64,000 nt of DNA from Massospora cicadina (Eukaryota > Entomophthoromycota > Entomophthoromycetes > Entomophthorales > Entomophthoraceae). The position numbers were made by a program, and so were the translations under genes. The stretch lies in NCBI GenBank assembly GCA_022478985.1, contig JAKSZP010009196.1, forward strand, positions 1 through 64,000, in the 5' to 3' direction. Below the pieces are notes generated by a model. The model did no database searches. It saw only the letters and a list, made by a program, of their open reading frames with translations, and was not told the DNA's origin. Within the stretch, counting starts at the first letter, position 1, and the number at the start of each line of letters is the position of its first letter. Below are positions 1 to 9,999 of this stretch, piece by piece.

Positions 1-300
1 CTGTAGCCCAAACTTTCATAGTGAAGTGGTTTCCATACAGTCGGATTAGGGACATCTCCACAGCAGGGCTATCCTGCCTGTGGGCACTCACCCGGGCACT
101 CTTGCCTAACTGCTTTGTGGCAGTTTTCAAAGACCCCGTCCATCACACTGTGTTAACAATCGCCCTCACATGTACTCAATTCACTTGTATATCCATATAC
201 GTACACTCAGAGTATTGTAAGATAGTGTTTACTGAGTGTATAGTGGCATTATTAACCAAATTGAGGGTGTGAATGATTTGCACTAAACAAATCAGGAGAT
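1..300 (-). pseudogene. Element H: aspartic protease region of gypsy pol, broken and cut by the window edge
   Basis: Read on the minus strand, this stretch is homologous at DNA level to 44765-44900 of element C on the plus strand: both carry a block beginning CACTCAGTAAACACT. It encodes the start of a retropepsin, the protease that cleaves Gag and Pol in the virus-like particle. The expected active-site Asp-Thr-Gly is damaged: the codon at 152-154 reads AAC (Asn) instead of Asp, and stops follow. The rest of pol would lie left of base 1. The plus-strand ORF at 21-272 is antisense and not a gene. Assignment to protease rests on the alignment with C and the family order gag-PR-RT; certainty is moderate. 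Confidence 0.5.
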
Positions 301-559
301 GATTCCTTTATTGCGCTGAGGAAGATTAACAGGTTTGCCTTATCTAAACACACTTCAGTCAATTCATTGGGATTATCTGCAGCTTTAATCTTATCTGCTA
401 GTTGTCAGGCATATGTCCAGGCAACTTCCTTAATTATCTCAGGGTTGATTTCTTTGCCCTGGATCTTGTTACTAAGCTAATTTCCAAATTGATCATTGAT
501 GCAGTTGATCCTGTACGTCATCGTCCACAAACAGATCACTGATATCAATTTCCTCGTGC

Positions 560-1890
560 ATAATATTGGGAGATACAGGCTTCTCCACAGCTCTAGACTG
601 TTCCCCGTTTAGGCCGCAGGCCCTTTTCCTGACTCCTTTGTGGCAGCAGACTCTTTCACTTGGACCACGTTGATTTGATCCTTTGGCTCATTAAAATTTA
701 CCTTGAGATGTCCCTTCACTCCGCATTGGTAACATACCTTCTCTTTCTTATTAATCTATTTGAACTCTTTTAGGTTTATCCCCAGCGCAGTTCATTTTTT
801 TCTTTAGCACCCTCATTCCCCTTTGTGGAATCCAAATTTCATACTGGGTTGGATTTGAAACATCTGTTTGGGGCATTAAAGGTTGCTCTCAAGATTTTCA
901 AATTATCTACCATCTGAGATGTAGTAATTTCCATTTTAAACACAGAAGACATCATTTGGTGCATATCACAGTAGGGCCAAAGGGCCACTTATAATGTGAT
1001 TCTGGCATCGAAGACATCCAGTAACTTTGCTCCAACCAGGATTTGCGATTCTTGGTAGAAACGATCTGCAAAGCTTTCTAAAGATTTGTCTTTATGGAAT
1101 TGGATGTTAATAAACTCTTGTTTGCACTTTAACATGTGCATAGGGCTCCCAAATTCCTTTATAATGGCTTCTTTGACCTCTGCATATGACCAGCTGTGCC
1201 CCTCCAGGTGGGGCAACACTAGGTTTTGGCAATCAGTGTCTAGGCAATCCATCAACATCCATGCCTTTTGATGATCACTGTATCTGTACATAGTCATATC
1301 AACAGTCAGAAAAACGCTGGGGCGTTATCCCAAATATAATGTTGGAAATTTTGGCGTTGCCTTGAATTCCACCAAGGTTTCTCTAGTCACCTCTCTAGGT
1401 TTGGCTACTCGTCTCACTTGGGTAGTGATTTTGGGTATTATATCTGAAATGGTGGTAAAAGCAGGCGGCATCTTTCTTGGGGTATTTGATTACCCAAATA
1501 TCATATGAGGAGTTCTTTCTTTGGCATCAGTTGCCACATATAGCTCACAATCACATTTATGAGTTTTTAGCTCCTCAACCTGTTTGATCAGTCACTTAAT
1601 ATCAGTGCTGAAATTCTCAAATTCACGCGATCCATTTCACGCTCCATTTTCAGATAGAAGACCTCTCAAATTAGGTTCCCTTCTTTCTTCTTTAATGACA
1701 TTACTTTTCCAAGTAACACATTCCCAAAACTCGCGACATTATTGAATTCTTCCTCCATCTTGGTGACTCTTTTTATTCCAAGGCTGCAAATTCTTTATAA
1801 TCTGCTAAGTTTAGGCGTTCTGATTAATGGTGGCTAATTCTGTCCATAGTTCTCTTAACTCATCTTTAAACAACATCCATATAAGTTCTT
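560..1890 (-). pseudogene. Element H: Ty3/gypsy gag (capsid and damaged zinc knuckle)
   Basis: Gag builds the virus-like particle. The open core is 989-1297 (102 aa), with the typical capsid wording LDTDCQNLVLPHLEGH, then IIKEFGSP and ESFADRFYQESQILVG. The same blocks occur in elements C (42000-42300) and B (55190-55620), so the three form one family. Further downstream, near 690-745, a knuckle starts C-Y-Q-C-G-V-K-G-H but the last Cys is replaced by Phe. The N-terminal half, 1298-1890, is interrupted by stops. It lies just downstream of its primer-binding site at 1901-1918. This is a dead gag relic, without doubt of LTR-retrotransposon origin. Confidence 0.75.
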
Positions 1891-1900
1891 CATTCAACTA

Positions 1901-1918
1901 CCCTTGTAGTGAGCACCA
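1901..1918 (-). other. Primer-binding site of element H
   Basis: On the minus strand the sequence reads TGGTGCTCACTACAAGGG and sits three bases from the LTR edge at 1922. Elements A, B, C, D and E carry nearly the same sequence at the same place. It should pair with the 3' end of a host tRNA (ending GTGAGCACCA) to prime minus-strand DNA synthesis; the tRNA species is not identified. Confidence 0.65.
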
Positions 1919-1921
1919 ACT

Positions 1922-3811
1922 TGTAAATATTTATTGGTTTGAGTATTATTATTTTAGCCAATAACCCCTATAAACTTATTATTTACATAGGTTTGGTTTT
2001 TGTGCAATTCATCCGCGTTGTATGATAGTTGTTATAATTGGACAATAATAGTATGACAACTATTATAGTAGTTAAATGGAAGTCCAAGATTTCATCCCAA
2101 CGCTTGGCCAGTAATTCCACTCAAAAATTTTTGTGATGTCTCGAAATAGGGATTTGTTCCCTCATACTATCTACACCCAATCTTCTCTTAAATTCCCATT
2201 GATGGTTTCTCCAGTTTATCACACAGTCAGCAGCAATCCCCTATTTGTTTCCTCTTCATCTCTGGATCTTAGCTCAGATCCTTACTCTTTTCTTTAAAAA
2301 GTCTTCCAATTATCATACACAGCAATATTATCCTTGAGAAATAATAGAACAAATGAATGCTGATAAAGTTTACTAAACTTGTATCTACTATATACTTTAC
2401 AAACTGTTTTTTATTATTAGTAAGTTCTAGGGAATTTATAGTGGAGATTCAGCACCCAACCCTCAGTTGACACTTCTTTGATGAATTGACAGCCGTTGCC
2501 ATTGAATCACCAATTCTTGTCTCAGCAGTGATGGTCTTCCCCATCCTGGCTAGGATTCCGTCATAGGACATTCTTGAGACCTAAAACGAAAAGTGTCAGA
2601 GAACGTGTTCCTAACGTTTTACTTTTGATCCAAGCGAACCCACCATATTTGGCAAGTGACCTGCTTAGATAATGGAACTTGTTACCCATTAAGGCAGGTC
2701 TTGAACTAACTGATTGATTCGCTAGCTGCAGGCGGCATCACTCGCCTTACAACTTACTACTTACATTCCCAATCAGTTGGTGATGAAACCCAACTGATCC
2801 CAATCAGTACACCTGATAGTTAATCACTATCAGATGCCCTTGTTTCATCAGCAAACTGCCCAACGAGATCTTAACCATTTATCCAGATGTGCCTGATGGA
2901 TCTGACTGGTGAATACCCTAAAATCTCCTGAACATAGTTACCCTGAAATCTGGGTCAACTGATTTCCAATTCACCTCGCATTAGGGAATTATCACCCAGA
3001 AATTTCTTGTAATCTAGCCATCTGGGAAGATGGGAAAAATCCCAACATTAGGTCTCCCTGACCCCAAGAATACTTTGGATCAATGCTGGGTGAAGGTGAG
3101 TTACGCTTAGATTGGTCCTAGGGATGCAAGAGAAGTTTGTCCCTGTATTCAGCAGGTGCGTTAAATGAATCTAGTTTTGTTGAATAAAAATGGTTTGCTT
3201 CAGTTTCAAAGTGATAGGGGTCTCAAAACGCGTTCTGTTTTCGAATTTCAGCTCAGCTCAGTATCTCCTACAATCAATAACCTGAGTTCAGTCAATTACC
3301 AAGTATAGCTTAATGCCCATTGGAATCGTACACTTATTGGTGCACCTTGGCTTAGCCCCACTTCCATTGATTGATTGTTTCCCCAAATTCCCTTAAATCT
3401 TTTTTCTTGAGACCAATATCTCTCTTTGGTCAACTTCCTAATTAATAAAGCCTTTCGCTAGTACACCTTTTTATATATATGTTGTATTAGATGAACCTTT
3501 TCATGGACCTCTCTAAGTAGGTCTCATGCAACTTTAAACATTTAATTTTAACAACTGTAAGTCTCTCTACCTGTGCACCATTGGGCCACCCAGGTACCCT
3601 CCAACCTATGTCACCCATACACTTCCACTCTAAGCCCTGCATTTTTCAAGTTTGGCTCTTTCCTCTCAAGATACCCATCCTTGACTTAAGTTATTTCAGC
3701 TCAATCATCCTCTGAGTGGCCTTAGTAACTTTACTATTAATGACTAGTTCTCTTGCTTTGGCCCTGTGCACTGAACACCACCACACTGGGAACTGGAAGT
3801 TATAGACACTC
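1922..3811 (-). repeat. Element H: 5' LTR (right edge uncertain)
   Basis: The LTR starts (plus strand) at TGTAAATATTT, next to the primer-binding site. The block GCGTTGTATGATAG...ACAATAATAGTATGACAACTATTA matches the B LTR (47430-47490, 56350-56400) and the solo LTR F (about 45500). A block near 2480-2560 (TGACAGCCGTTGCCATTG) matches F near 45893. No homology with B was seen beyond about 3200, so the right edge is only bounded by the start of E-LTR homology near 3812. At up to 1.9 kb it would be longer than the 959 bp LTR of B, so a further unrecognised insertion may be included. No host gene is visible in this stretch. Confidence 0.5.
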
Positions 3812-4402
3812 TCCTGAACTTTCAGTATTTAATTTGTATTGAGGGTTGAAGGAAATTCATTGGTATATTCAGATCAGCTTAGTATGGTCTGATTAAGGAA
3901 ATATGAAGACTTGACCTGTTAAAGCTCAAAAACTTGCTTCACTTAGGCGGAACAATGGATGGTGAGCTATTATTTGGCAATATTTATCCGTGGGATAATG
4001 ACTAAATTAATTTTAATAAATCTCCATTTTATAAAATTATTGCACCTTGGGGGACCCCTGCCACAACTATAAAATGGGGTGGTCCCCGAGTAGGTGCTTT
4101 TATGGAGCTGATAGTGGCTGGGGAGATTCATTGATGAATGCCCAGAGTCTGCTGTGTGGTCGGAGTAATCTGACTACTTAAACTAGTGTTATTTTCCTGT
4201 GAGGTATTTGAGATAGTGTTACCCCGTTTTGTGGGGTTCCACCAAGAATCAGCCAGGGACTTTTAGCCAATAAAATTATTATTAGTATTTAATTCTATAT
4301 TATTACTATTGGTGAACCTGTATATGTCCGAAATTTCCCTTTTTCAGAAAAGTTTGACCCACAACATTCTTATCTTGAAGCTGGGAGGGCAACTGTCCAA
4401 TA
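3812..4402 (-). repeat. Element E: 3' LTR, truncated on the left
   Basis: It matches the right-hand E LTR (26545-28456) nearly continuously, including the blocks TTCAGTATTTAA, GTGGGATAATGACTAAAT, the palindrome at 4048-4088 and GATAGTGTTACCCCGTTTTG. The inner edge is at 4402, where the minus strand shows a purine tract (ATTGAGGGGATGA) followed by the LTR start. The first roughly 190 bp of the right-hand copy have no counterpart here, which suggests that this end was cut off, most simply by insertion of H. A weak primer-binding-site-like string at 3765-3785 could instead mean a tandem E copy with a deletion. Confidence 0.75.
4048..4088. promoter_or_regulatory. GC palindrome with TATA-like loop in the E LTR
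   Basis: The arms GGGGGACCCC and GGGGTGGTCCCC flank CTATAAAAT. The same structure recurs at 28105-28143 (second E LTR) and, with different loops, in both A LTRs (57109-57146 and 63911-63948). Conservation across two element families suggests a promoter or RNA-structure role; that is inference. Confidence 0.4.
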
Positions 4403-5278
4403 TCATCCCCTCAATAATGTTGGGGGGAGAATAGGGCCGTAGTAAGCAGCCATGTACCTGATTGATGGTAATTCCAGTAGCAAGGGATTTGATGTATAAC
4501 TCCTCTCCTCGCTTGTATGTAACTAATAAATGGGCCTTCCCAAATAAACCCAAGTTTCTTTCTTCTAGGGGTGATACGGTTGTTGTAAAGCACCAAGTCA
4601 GATACTTGGAAGGAAGGAATAGGGACCCAGAGCTCATCAGTGGCTTGGACCTCTTTTGTGAAAGTTTTGGCTAAATTAGTCATAGCCTCTGATTGTAGTT
4701 AAATGATGTGTTGAGCCAACTTCTTCATGGCTTGCTCTGGTTTAGTCCTATCCATGAAAATGTCTTTGACCAATAATGCTGGCACCCCAGTTTCCCATCC
4801 AAACAGCACACGGAAGGAGACATTTTGAGGATCTGTTGATAACTGATATGATAGGCCATGAGGGCACTTGGTAAGTACAATCCCAGTGAAGGGGGTCTGT
4901 AGTGCCCATTTTCCATAATATAGAAACCAGGGTCCCATTGTCTCTTTTACAGTACCACTGGTCAAATGGTTTTAGGAGGCAGAAAGAAGCTGTTGCATGC
5001 CCATGGAAGTCGCAAGAATCTTCACCACTTGGAAGTGAAGTTTTTACCATATTCTCAGAGAAAAACCTAGTGGCAACTATGTTGAGCGGAGATATACTGG
5101 TGGAGGAAAGTGGATATGGCTTTGTCCATATGAGCTGGGTTAGCCACAGCCTCAACCCATTTGGTAAAGTGATCAATCCCTACCATAATATCAATTTCCA
5201 CCCGTAATTTGGGGTAGAGTGCCAACCACATCAAGACTTATTGTTTAGAAAGCTGTTGAGGGGTGGTATGTTGATATT
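4403..5278 (-). pseudogene. Element E: C-terminal half of integrase
   Basis: The minus-strand fragments 4748-5176, 4699-4965 and 4411-4683 together resemble the integrase of element A at 57480-58200. Readable pieces include NGTLVSILWKMG, ALMAYHISYQQILKMSP, GVPALLVKDIFMD and, at the end, VPIPSFQVSDLVLYNNRITP (the GPY/F-type C-terminal domain). Integrase inserts the cDNA into host DNA. The frame shifts several times. At 5278 the gene is cut by element D, and its zinc-binding part resumes at 22244 on the far side, 17 kb away. The plus-strand ORF 4902-5207 is antisense. Confidence 0.8.
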
Positions 5279-5623
5279 TGTCAGGATTTTGCCAAATTCT
5301 CTTGCCTCCAGAGATTCTACTCCATTGATTCCCCCAGCTTTATCAGAAGGAGAGCTTAATTTATCTCAATCTATTAACATTAATATGAACGATTAATTTC
5401 ATCCCAATCAATTGATTGAAGATTCAATCACTCAGAGATTAATTAGCACTGATAGATTACAAAACAAATCAAAACCTATAAATATACCATCCTTTCAATA
5501 ATAAAGATTAGATCGAATTATAACCTGTACTTTTACTTAAGTTTATCGCTTTTTGGAGAATCTGCTTAAAGTAACTTTGAGAGAAAACCTGCCTCATTGG
5601 AAGTTTAATATAAAACTTCCAGA
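5279..5623 (+). repeat. Element D: 5' LTR (345 bp)
   Basis: It starts TGTCAGGATTTTGCC and ends CTTCCAGA. The second copy is at 16624-16721 plus 21995-22238, split by LINE3. Both copies share TTAGCACTGATAGATTACAAA and ATAATAAAGATTAG (a polyadenylation-like AATAAAG). The five bases before it (atatt, 5274-5278) recur just after the second LTR (22239-22243), a clean target-site duplication. The 3' terminus lacks the usual CA. By eye the two copies are around 85 percent identical, so D is old. Confidence 0.9.
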
Positions 5624-5624
5624 G

Positions 5625-5642
5625 TGGTGCTCACTACAGGGG
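5625..5642 (+). other. Primer-binding site of element D
   Basis: TGGTGCTCACTACAGGGG lies one base after the 5' LTR. It is the perfect form of the sequence shared by elements A, B, C, D, E and H. Confidence 0.75.
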
Positions 5643-5681
5643 CACTCTGAGTTATGCACCATAAACACGTCTGTCACTATT

Positions 5682-6420
5682 ATGGATTCTCAATTTTCGC
5701 CTGAAGAAGCTCAAGACCATGAGCAAGGCAGTATTTTATGATGGGTCCGTTCAACTAGAACTGAAATCCCAAGAGTATCATCCACTTTGGAAATTCGTGC
5801 CAATTTGGAGTTATATAATCTGAATATAAGTTTTACCCCGAAAATTTTCAAATCTTTCTTGAGGTTTTACAAAATATTATAAATCAAATGCTTGAGGGAA
5901 TATTAATTCCTGAAATCCGTTCCACCCAAAATACATTCTAATGTTGTACCCTCTATCTTGTGAGAAGTATTGCAAACCTCCCAAATGCCAAGAATTAACA
6001 CCAAGCAATAATTACATCAGCTAGTAAACCCTACCTTATACCATCTGTTACTGGTTGTGGAATGCATCATCAAGGGATGCTCAATTTACTAAAGGGACTT
6101 CAGTCCTTGAATAATTACTACCAAGTTTTTCAAATCTGCCTCTGAATTTAGCAGAGATAATCAAGATGCCATCCTAAATAATTGGACCTTTTTAAATGAA
6201 GTACATCAACAGCTTATTCAGCTTGACCAAGGGATGTCTAACTTTGTTGAATTACAGTTTTACACAACAAGTCTGGGAATTTCAGCAAGAATGGAAAGTG
6301 GGAATCTCTCACCTTTCTGAGAAGAGTTGAGCAATGGAATAAGAAATCAGAAATCATCTTTCTCAATTGGGGCAATTGTACTCAGGAATTCAATGCTGAG
6401 TCATTGAAGTAGAGAAAACT
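5682..6420 (+). pseudogene. Element D: N-terminal extension of gag, broken
   Basis: The likely start is the ATG at 5682, 40 bases after the primer-binding site, giving MDSQFSPEEAQDHEQGSIL before a stop at 5739. After that stop the same frame continues with WVRSTRTEIPRVSST and hydrophobic-polar text with further stops. No known domain is recognised. The related element A has a long coiled-coil extension at the same place (63495-62124), so I read this as the N-terminal arm of the D Gag. It leads into the collagen-like tract at 6421. Confidence 0.45.
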
Positions 6421-6602
6421 TCTGGTGCTATGGGTCCTCCAGGGGTTGAAGGACCCCATGGTCCACCTGGGGGCGTAGGTCCATGTGAACCTCCTGGTGT
6501 TGATGGCCCCCAAGGACCCCCGGTGTTGAAGGGCCCCGCGGATCATCCGGTGCAGATGGACCTCAGGGACCCCTGGGTGCTGATGGGTATTCAGGATTCC
6601 TT
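6421..6602 (+). pseudogene. Element D: collagen-like Gly-X-Y tract inside the gag region
   Basis: In the frame starting at 6421 the sequence reads SGAMGPPGVEGPHGPP, then GVGPCEPPGVDGPQGPP: Gly every third residue, rich in Pro, with one Gly changed to Glu. After a shift of one base in the C-run near 6520, the next frame continues GVEGPRGSSGADGPQGPL and GADGYSGFL up to a TAA at 6603-6605. Joined, that is about 19 to 20 consecutive triplets. The DNA is much richer in G and C than its surroundings. It lies between the N-terminal arm of Gag and the coiled-coil and capsid part that starts in the same second frame at 6621. Collagen-like repeats form triple helices in other proteins; a role in particle assembly is a guess. 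The minus-strand ORF 6382-6831 is its shadow. Confidence 0.75.
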
Positions 6603-6620
6603 TAACAAGTTGACTCCCTA

Positions 6621-7800
6621 TTGAGCATGATGGACCACTTATGTGACCAATTTTACAAAGTGGCCAAGGAATGCTACTTAACCCCTGAAGGGGTAATGAT
6701 TGATCCCCTCCTGTCGCTTCAGTCTCTCTCTGATGAACTGAGTAATCTGGGTAAATGGGCGGAGGACACCAATATCCTGTTTCAGGCCTATGAATCAAAA
6801 GGCGAGATGCTCTAAACCAAAATTGAAACATTAGAATTTAAGTACAATGCTCAGCAGGAGCAAATTTATGAACTATTTTGTTGGTTGATGAAAAAGTGGG
6901 CCTTGTTGAATTGAACCAATGAATTGGCAAAATTCAGACTGAGACTGTCGTCCCCTATCCTCACTTTTCTTTGCAAGTTTTTGACTCCAACTCTTATGTT
7001 TCTACTCAATCTGAACATCCTAGGGTACATGTTTTGACGGCCAATGCTCCAATGAGTTTTAAACCAGTATTTAAAGACAAGTACTCTCCTGGGGAAGGCA
7101 GCATTATCTCTTTCCTCTATATATATGAGAAGGCTCTGGGTGAGGCCACAGATCACTCGAAAATGAATTAATTGCCTATTTGTCTCAATTGATTGGCCCA
7201 GGATATCATGGTACCCCACTTAATGACTTGCACTACTTGATCTCAAGTCAAATAGCCGCTAATCAAAAAATTCAGAAGTGAGCAAACCTTATCCTCTCAA
7301 AAATAGGCTTTTATTGGTATACAGCCCCTCCAGAATGAATCAATTAGAGAATTTGCTCATCAGTTCTATCAGGAAGCTCAAACTTTGTTGGCCCATGGTT
7401 GTTTACATTTGAATGATGCAATTACTGCCTTTATGTCTGCTTTTATTTCTAGGACTCAGTTTCAAGTATAACTTCTTAGCATTAAGAAGAATTTCAGAAT
7501 TATCTTAGACACCAAGGAGGCCTTGTTAGAATTGCATCCTCAATTTTTGAAGAAACCCCTAAGTTTATGATTCTCCAAGACCTAGTCACACTAGAGTTTA
7601 GGCTCTGCCTGAAAATACTAGAGCGATTCAGTGTAACTACTGTCACCGATATTTCCATACAGAGGCCCGTTGTTTTAAGAAATAAGAAGATGAGAAGAAG
7701 AAAAGGATTAAAATCAATAAGATTCTTCATCTTGATAATGATATAAGCGTGCAATAAGGACTTCAAAGCCCTGTCAAGTATAATAAAGATGAACATTCTT
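6621..7800 (+). pseudogene. Element D: gag core with CCHC zinc knuckle
   Basis: The region first encodes a probable helical segment (DHLCDQFYKVAKECYL, LQSLSDELSNLGKWAED; 6621-6815). A capsid part follows (FKDKYSPGEGSIISFLYIYE at 7066-7130), matching FTDKFTPGEVSIVAFLYAYQ of E and the same block in A. A later piece, EFAHQFYQEAQTLL (about 7350), is the FADRFYQESQ motif of the family. An intact nucleic-acid-binding knuckle CNYCHRYFHTEARC lies at 7632-7673. Several stops and shifts break the frame. Gag packages the RNA; this copy cannot make a full protein. Confidence 0.8.
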
Positions 7801-7808
7801 CTTATTCC

Positions 7809-8755
7809 TTGACCTCATTGTTGGCGTTATCCTCTCAGTTTGGAAGCACCATCACCCATATTGACTTTCAAGTGAATCAAGTCAAGGACAAATCTATCAT
7901 TGATACGGGATCTCTGGTGAATGCTGTCTCGTCAAAATTTATCAAGTGGATCAAGTTAACTCCAAATATTTCCCATTTGAAGAATATGGAACTGCAAGAC
8001 CTCAGAGTACTCAGTCAATTGGAGCTCTTTCGTCTCTCCCACTAAAAATTGGAAGCTAACTTTTACCATCCCTGCAATTGTCCTTGATTACTTTGAGTTA
8101 CAAACTACTATTGGGAACTCAATTTTGCGGGAATTCGATGAACTTATTAATTACCCTGACTCATCACTATCTCTTGGGGTATAGAGCTCCCTTACTTTTG
8201 TTTAAACATGATCATGCACAACGTCAGTTATGTCTGTTGGAGTGGTCTAAAAGGTCCTATTCTATCCAATACCATGTTGGCGACCCTCAGGTAAAATTAA
8301 CCCCTATCTCAGCGGATATTGAAGAGGGGATGCAAATTTTCGCCCCCAACAATCTAATTAAGCCACCAAAATCGCAGGTAATTGGTAATACTTCTTTACA
8401 TTTTTTGATTCCCAAGGGACATTTATTACAAGTCCAGGGTGTTTTCAACCCTTCGGTTAAAGAAATTTTGCCATGTTCTGGTATATTGGATTACGCTTAT
8501 TCAGGATTGTTATCTGTTTTATTGGCGAATCTTACCAATGAACTGAAGATGGTGGATCAAAGGCACCCCATTGATTATTTCAAGTTATCACCCATATCTC
8601 AGATTTATGATGTTAAACCTTTTGGAAGCCTACAAGACTTTGGGTTGGGAAGTGATCAGGAATTCCTTATGGTGGGGCTTGCTATTGGAAAACACCTCAC
8701 TAGTGACCAATAAAAACAAGTGCTTCAGTTGTTGGAAAAATACTCCGACATTTTT
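7809..8755 (+). pseudogene. Element D: protease and protease-RT linker, cut by LINE2
   Basis: The first part (7809-8045) carries the retropepsin signature KSIIDTGSLVNAVSSKF with an intact Asp-Thr-Gly. The second open stretch (8078-8713, 211 aa) is the pol linker between protease and reverse transcriptase, with ILDYAYSGLLSVLLANLTNE and MVDQRHPIDYF, corresponding to ILDSAYQRSITLLLGNLTKK in element A. After one stop the text runs on as KQVLQLLEKYSDIF and is cut there by LINE2; it resumes at 14042. The homologous block of A reads LLDEYSDIFSKS, which confirms the join. The first AUG of the second piece is not a real start, since it is an internal Pol segment. Confidence 0.8.
8739..8755. repeat. 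Target-site duplication of LINE2, left copy
   Basis: AATACTCCGACATTTTT here matches AATAATCTGACATTTTT at 14042-14058, 15 of 17 bases. The duplication falls in the YSDIF codons of element D pol, so removing LINE2 and one copy restores the pol alignment with element A. Confidence 0.85.
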
Positions 8756-8889
8756 TTATATATTTGGGGAAGGTCGACCAGGGGACAAGCACTTCCAATA
8801 TAGTGAGGCAACTATTGAAATTTGACAATTAAAGACACCCCAGATGGTTCAAGGCCCCTCTTGTTGTCTCCAGGATCACCAAGTTTAGG

Positions 8890-9850
8890 ACGGTAGGGAA
8901 GGGGAGTTATGCTGGCTTGTTCTTGGATGCAGCATGTGTGAAGGAAAGGATCAACCTTTAGGAACCATATGGGGAACCATGTGTTGATTGTCCTTCTGTA
9001 ATGGGGTCAAATTTCCAAACAGCCATGCTTGGAAATGTTCCAATATATGGCTGTGAGCGATGGATGTCTTGGATTGTGGGCGCTGCTCCTGTGAACGATT
9101 CCAGTACCATTGTATGTATCGTCCATAATGCTATTGCTACTATTAACGCCCTGAGAGATGGGTGGATAGGAGAGTCCATGTTTATGTCGAATATGTTCCT
9201 TGCTAGGCTGAATGGTTGTCCGTTTTCTTGGCGGAATAGGCGCATGGCCTCTTTCCATACAGCCAATGATGTTGATCATTGTTCTAAACGGTGGGCTAGG
9301 CTTCCATACTGACCACATATTGTACATGAGATGTGAGTGGCATTTGACCGTTCAGCTGTGCGGTATACTATCCTCATGCACCTCCATAAATGTGCTCTTA
9401 TCCTGGGTTGGAGTAGAGGGTGATGTGTGTATCTCCATACTCTTCTAAAAGTCTACAGCTTGTAGGGTATGTCTATATGGTCCAGGTAATCTATCCTGGC
9501 TGTGGTACTTGGGGTTTTTGCTTATTATAATGTCTGTGACTATTTGGGCATTGATTTCCTGTCTATGGGATAGCCTTGGGCGTCCTCAGTGACTGGTTTG
9601 GCCATTTATGTGGATCCGCCATGTCGCTCTTCTCATGGCTAGGAGTATTTGTTTGAAATGTGCAGGAGTGCCGTGTGGTCCTGCAGCTGTAGGGTGGGAT
9701 GCCAGATACTTGATTAATGTGTTTGGGTGATCTGGGTTTCTTAATTGGAGTGCACGTGTGAAGTTATGTCTAGCTGTTCTGGCCCAGTGTGTATCTGGAA
9801 GATCTGGGCTAGTCACCTGAGCTATCCAGGATCTTAGTATATGGGTCGCT
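8890..9850 (-). pseudogene. LINE2 ORF2: C-terminal conserved region
   Basis: Overlapping minus-strand fragments (9586-9816, 9007-9327, 8958-9266) encode the part of ORF2 after the reverse transcriptase. Readable matches to LINE1 and LINE3 include HWARTARHNFTRALQLRNP, YLASHPTAAGPHGTPAHFKQ, IVAIALWTIHTMVLES and, close to the end, the PFLHTC block. The zinc-binding region (Cys pairs near 9240-9330) is hard to read because of frameshifts. The plus-strand ORFs 9001-9312 and 9212-9448 are antisense. Confidence 0.7.
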
Positions 9851-9999
9851 TGCTCTACTTAATTAGTAAGCCCCATACCTCCATTCCTTCTAGAGCCAAT
9901 TAGGGTTTTGAGGCATACATGGGGGTTGTGGTTGGACCATAGCCATTCTTGTAATAGGGCGTGCATTGTGTTGAAGAAGGATGGTGAGAAAGCGATTGC

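Noticed and set aside
21..272. 83-aa plus-strand ORF at the left edge
   Set aside because: The DNA aligns in reverse with the protease region of element C, so the coding sense is the minus strand.
4902..5207. 101-aa plus-strand ORF
   Set aside because: Antisense to the integrase of element E.
6382..6831. 149-aa ORF on the minus strand
   Set aside because: It lies across the collagen-like tract in antisense; GC-rich Gly/Pro codons leave the opposite strand free of stops. No family resemblance.
9001..9312. 103-aa plus-strand ORF
   Set aside because: Antisense to the C-terminal region of LINE2 ORF2.
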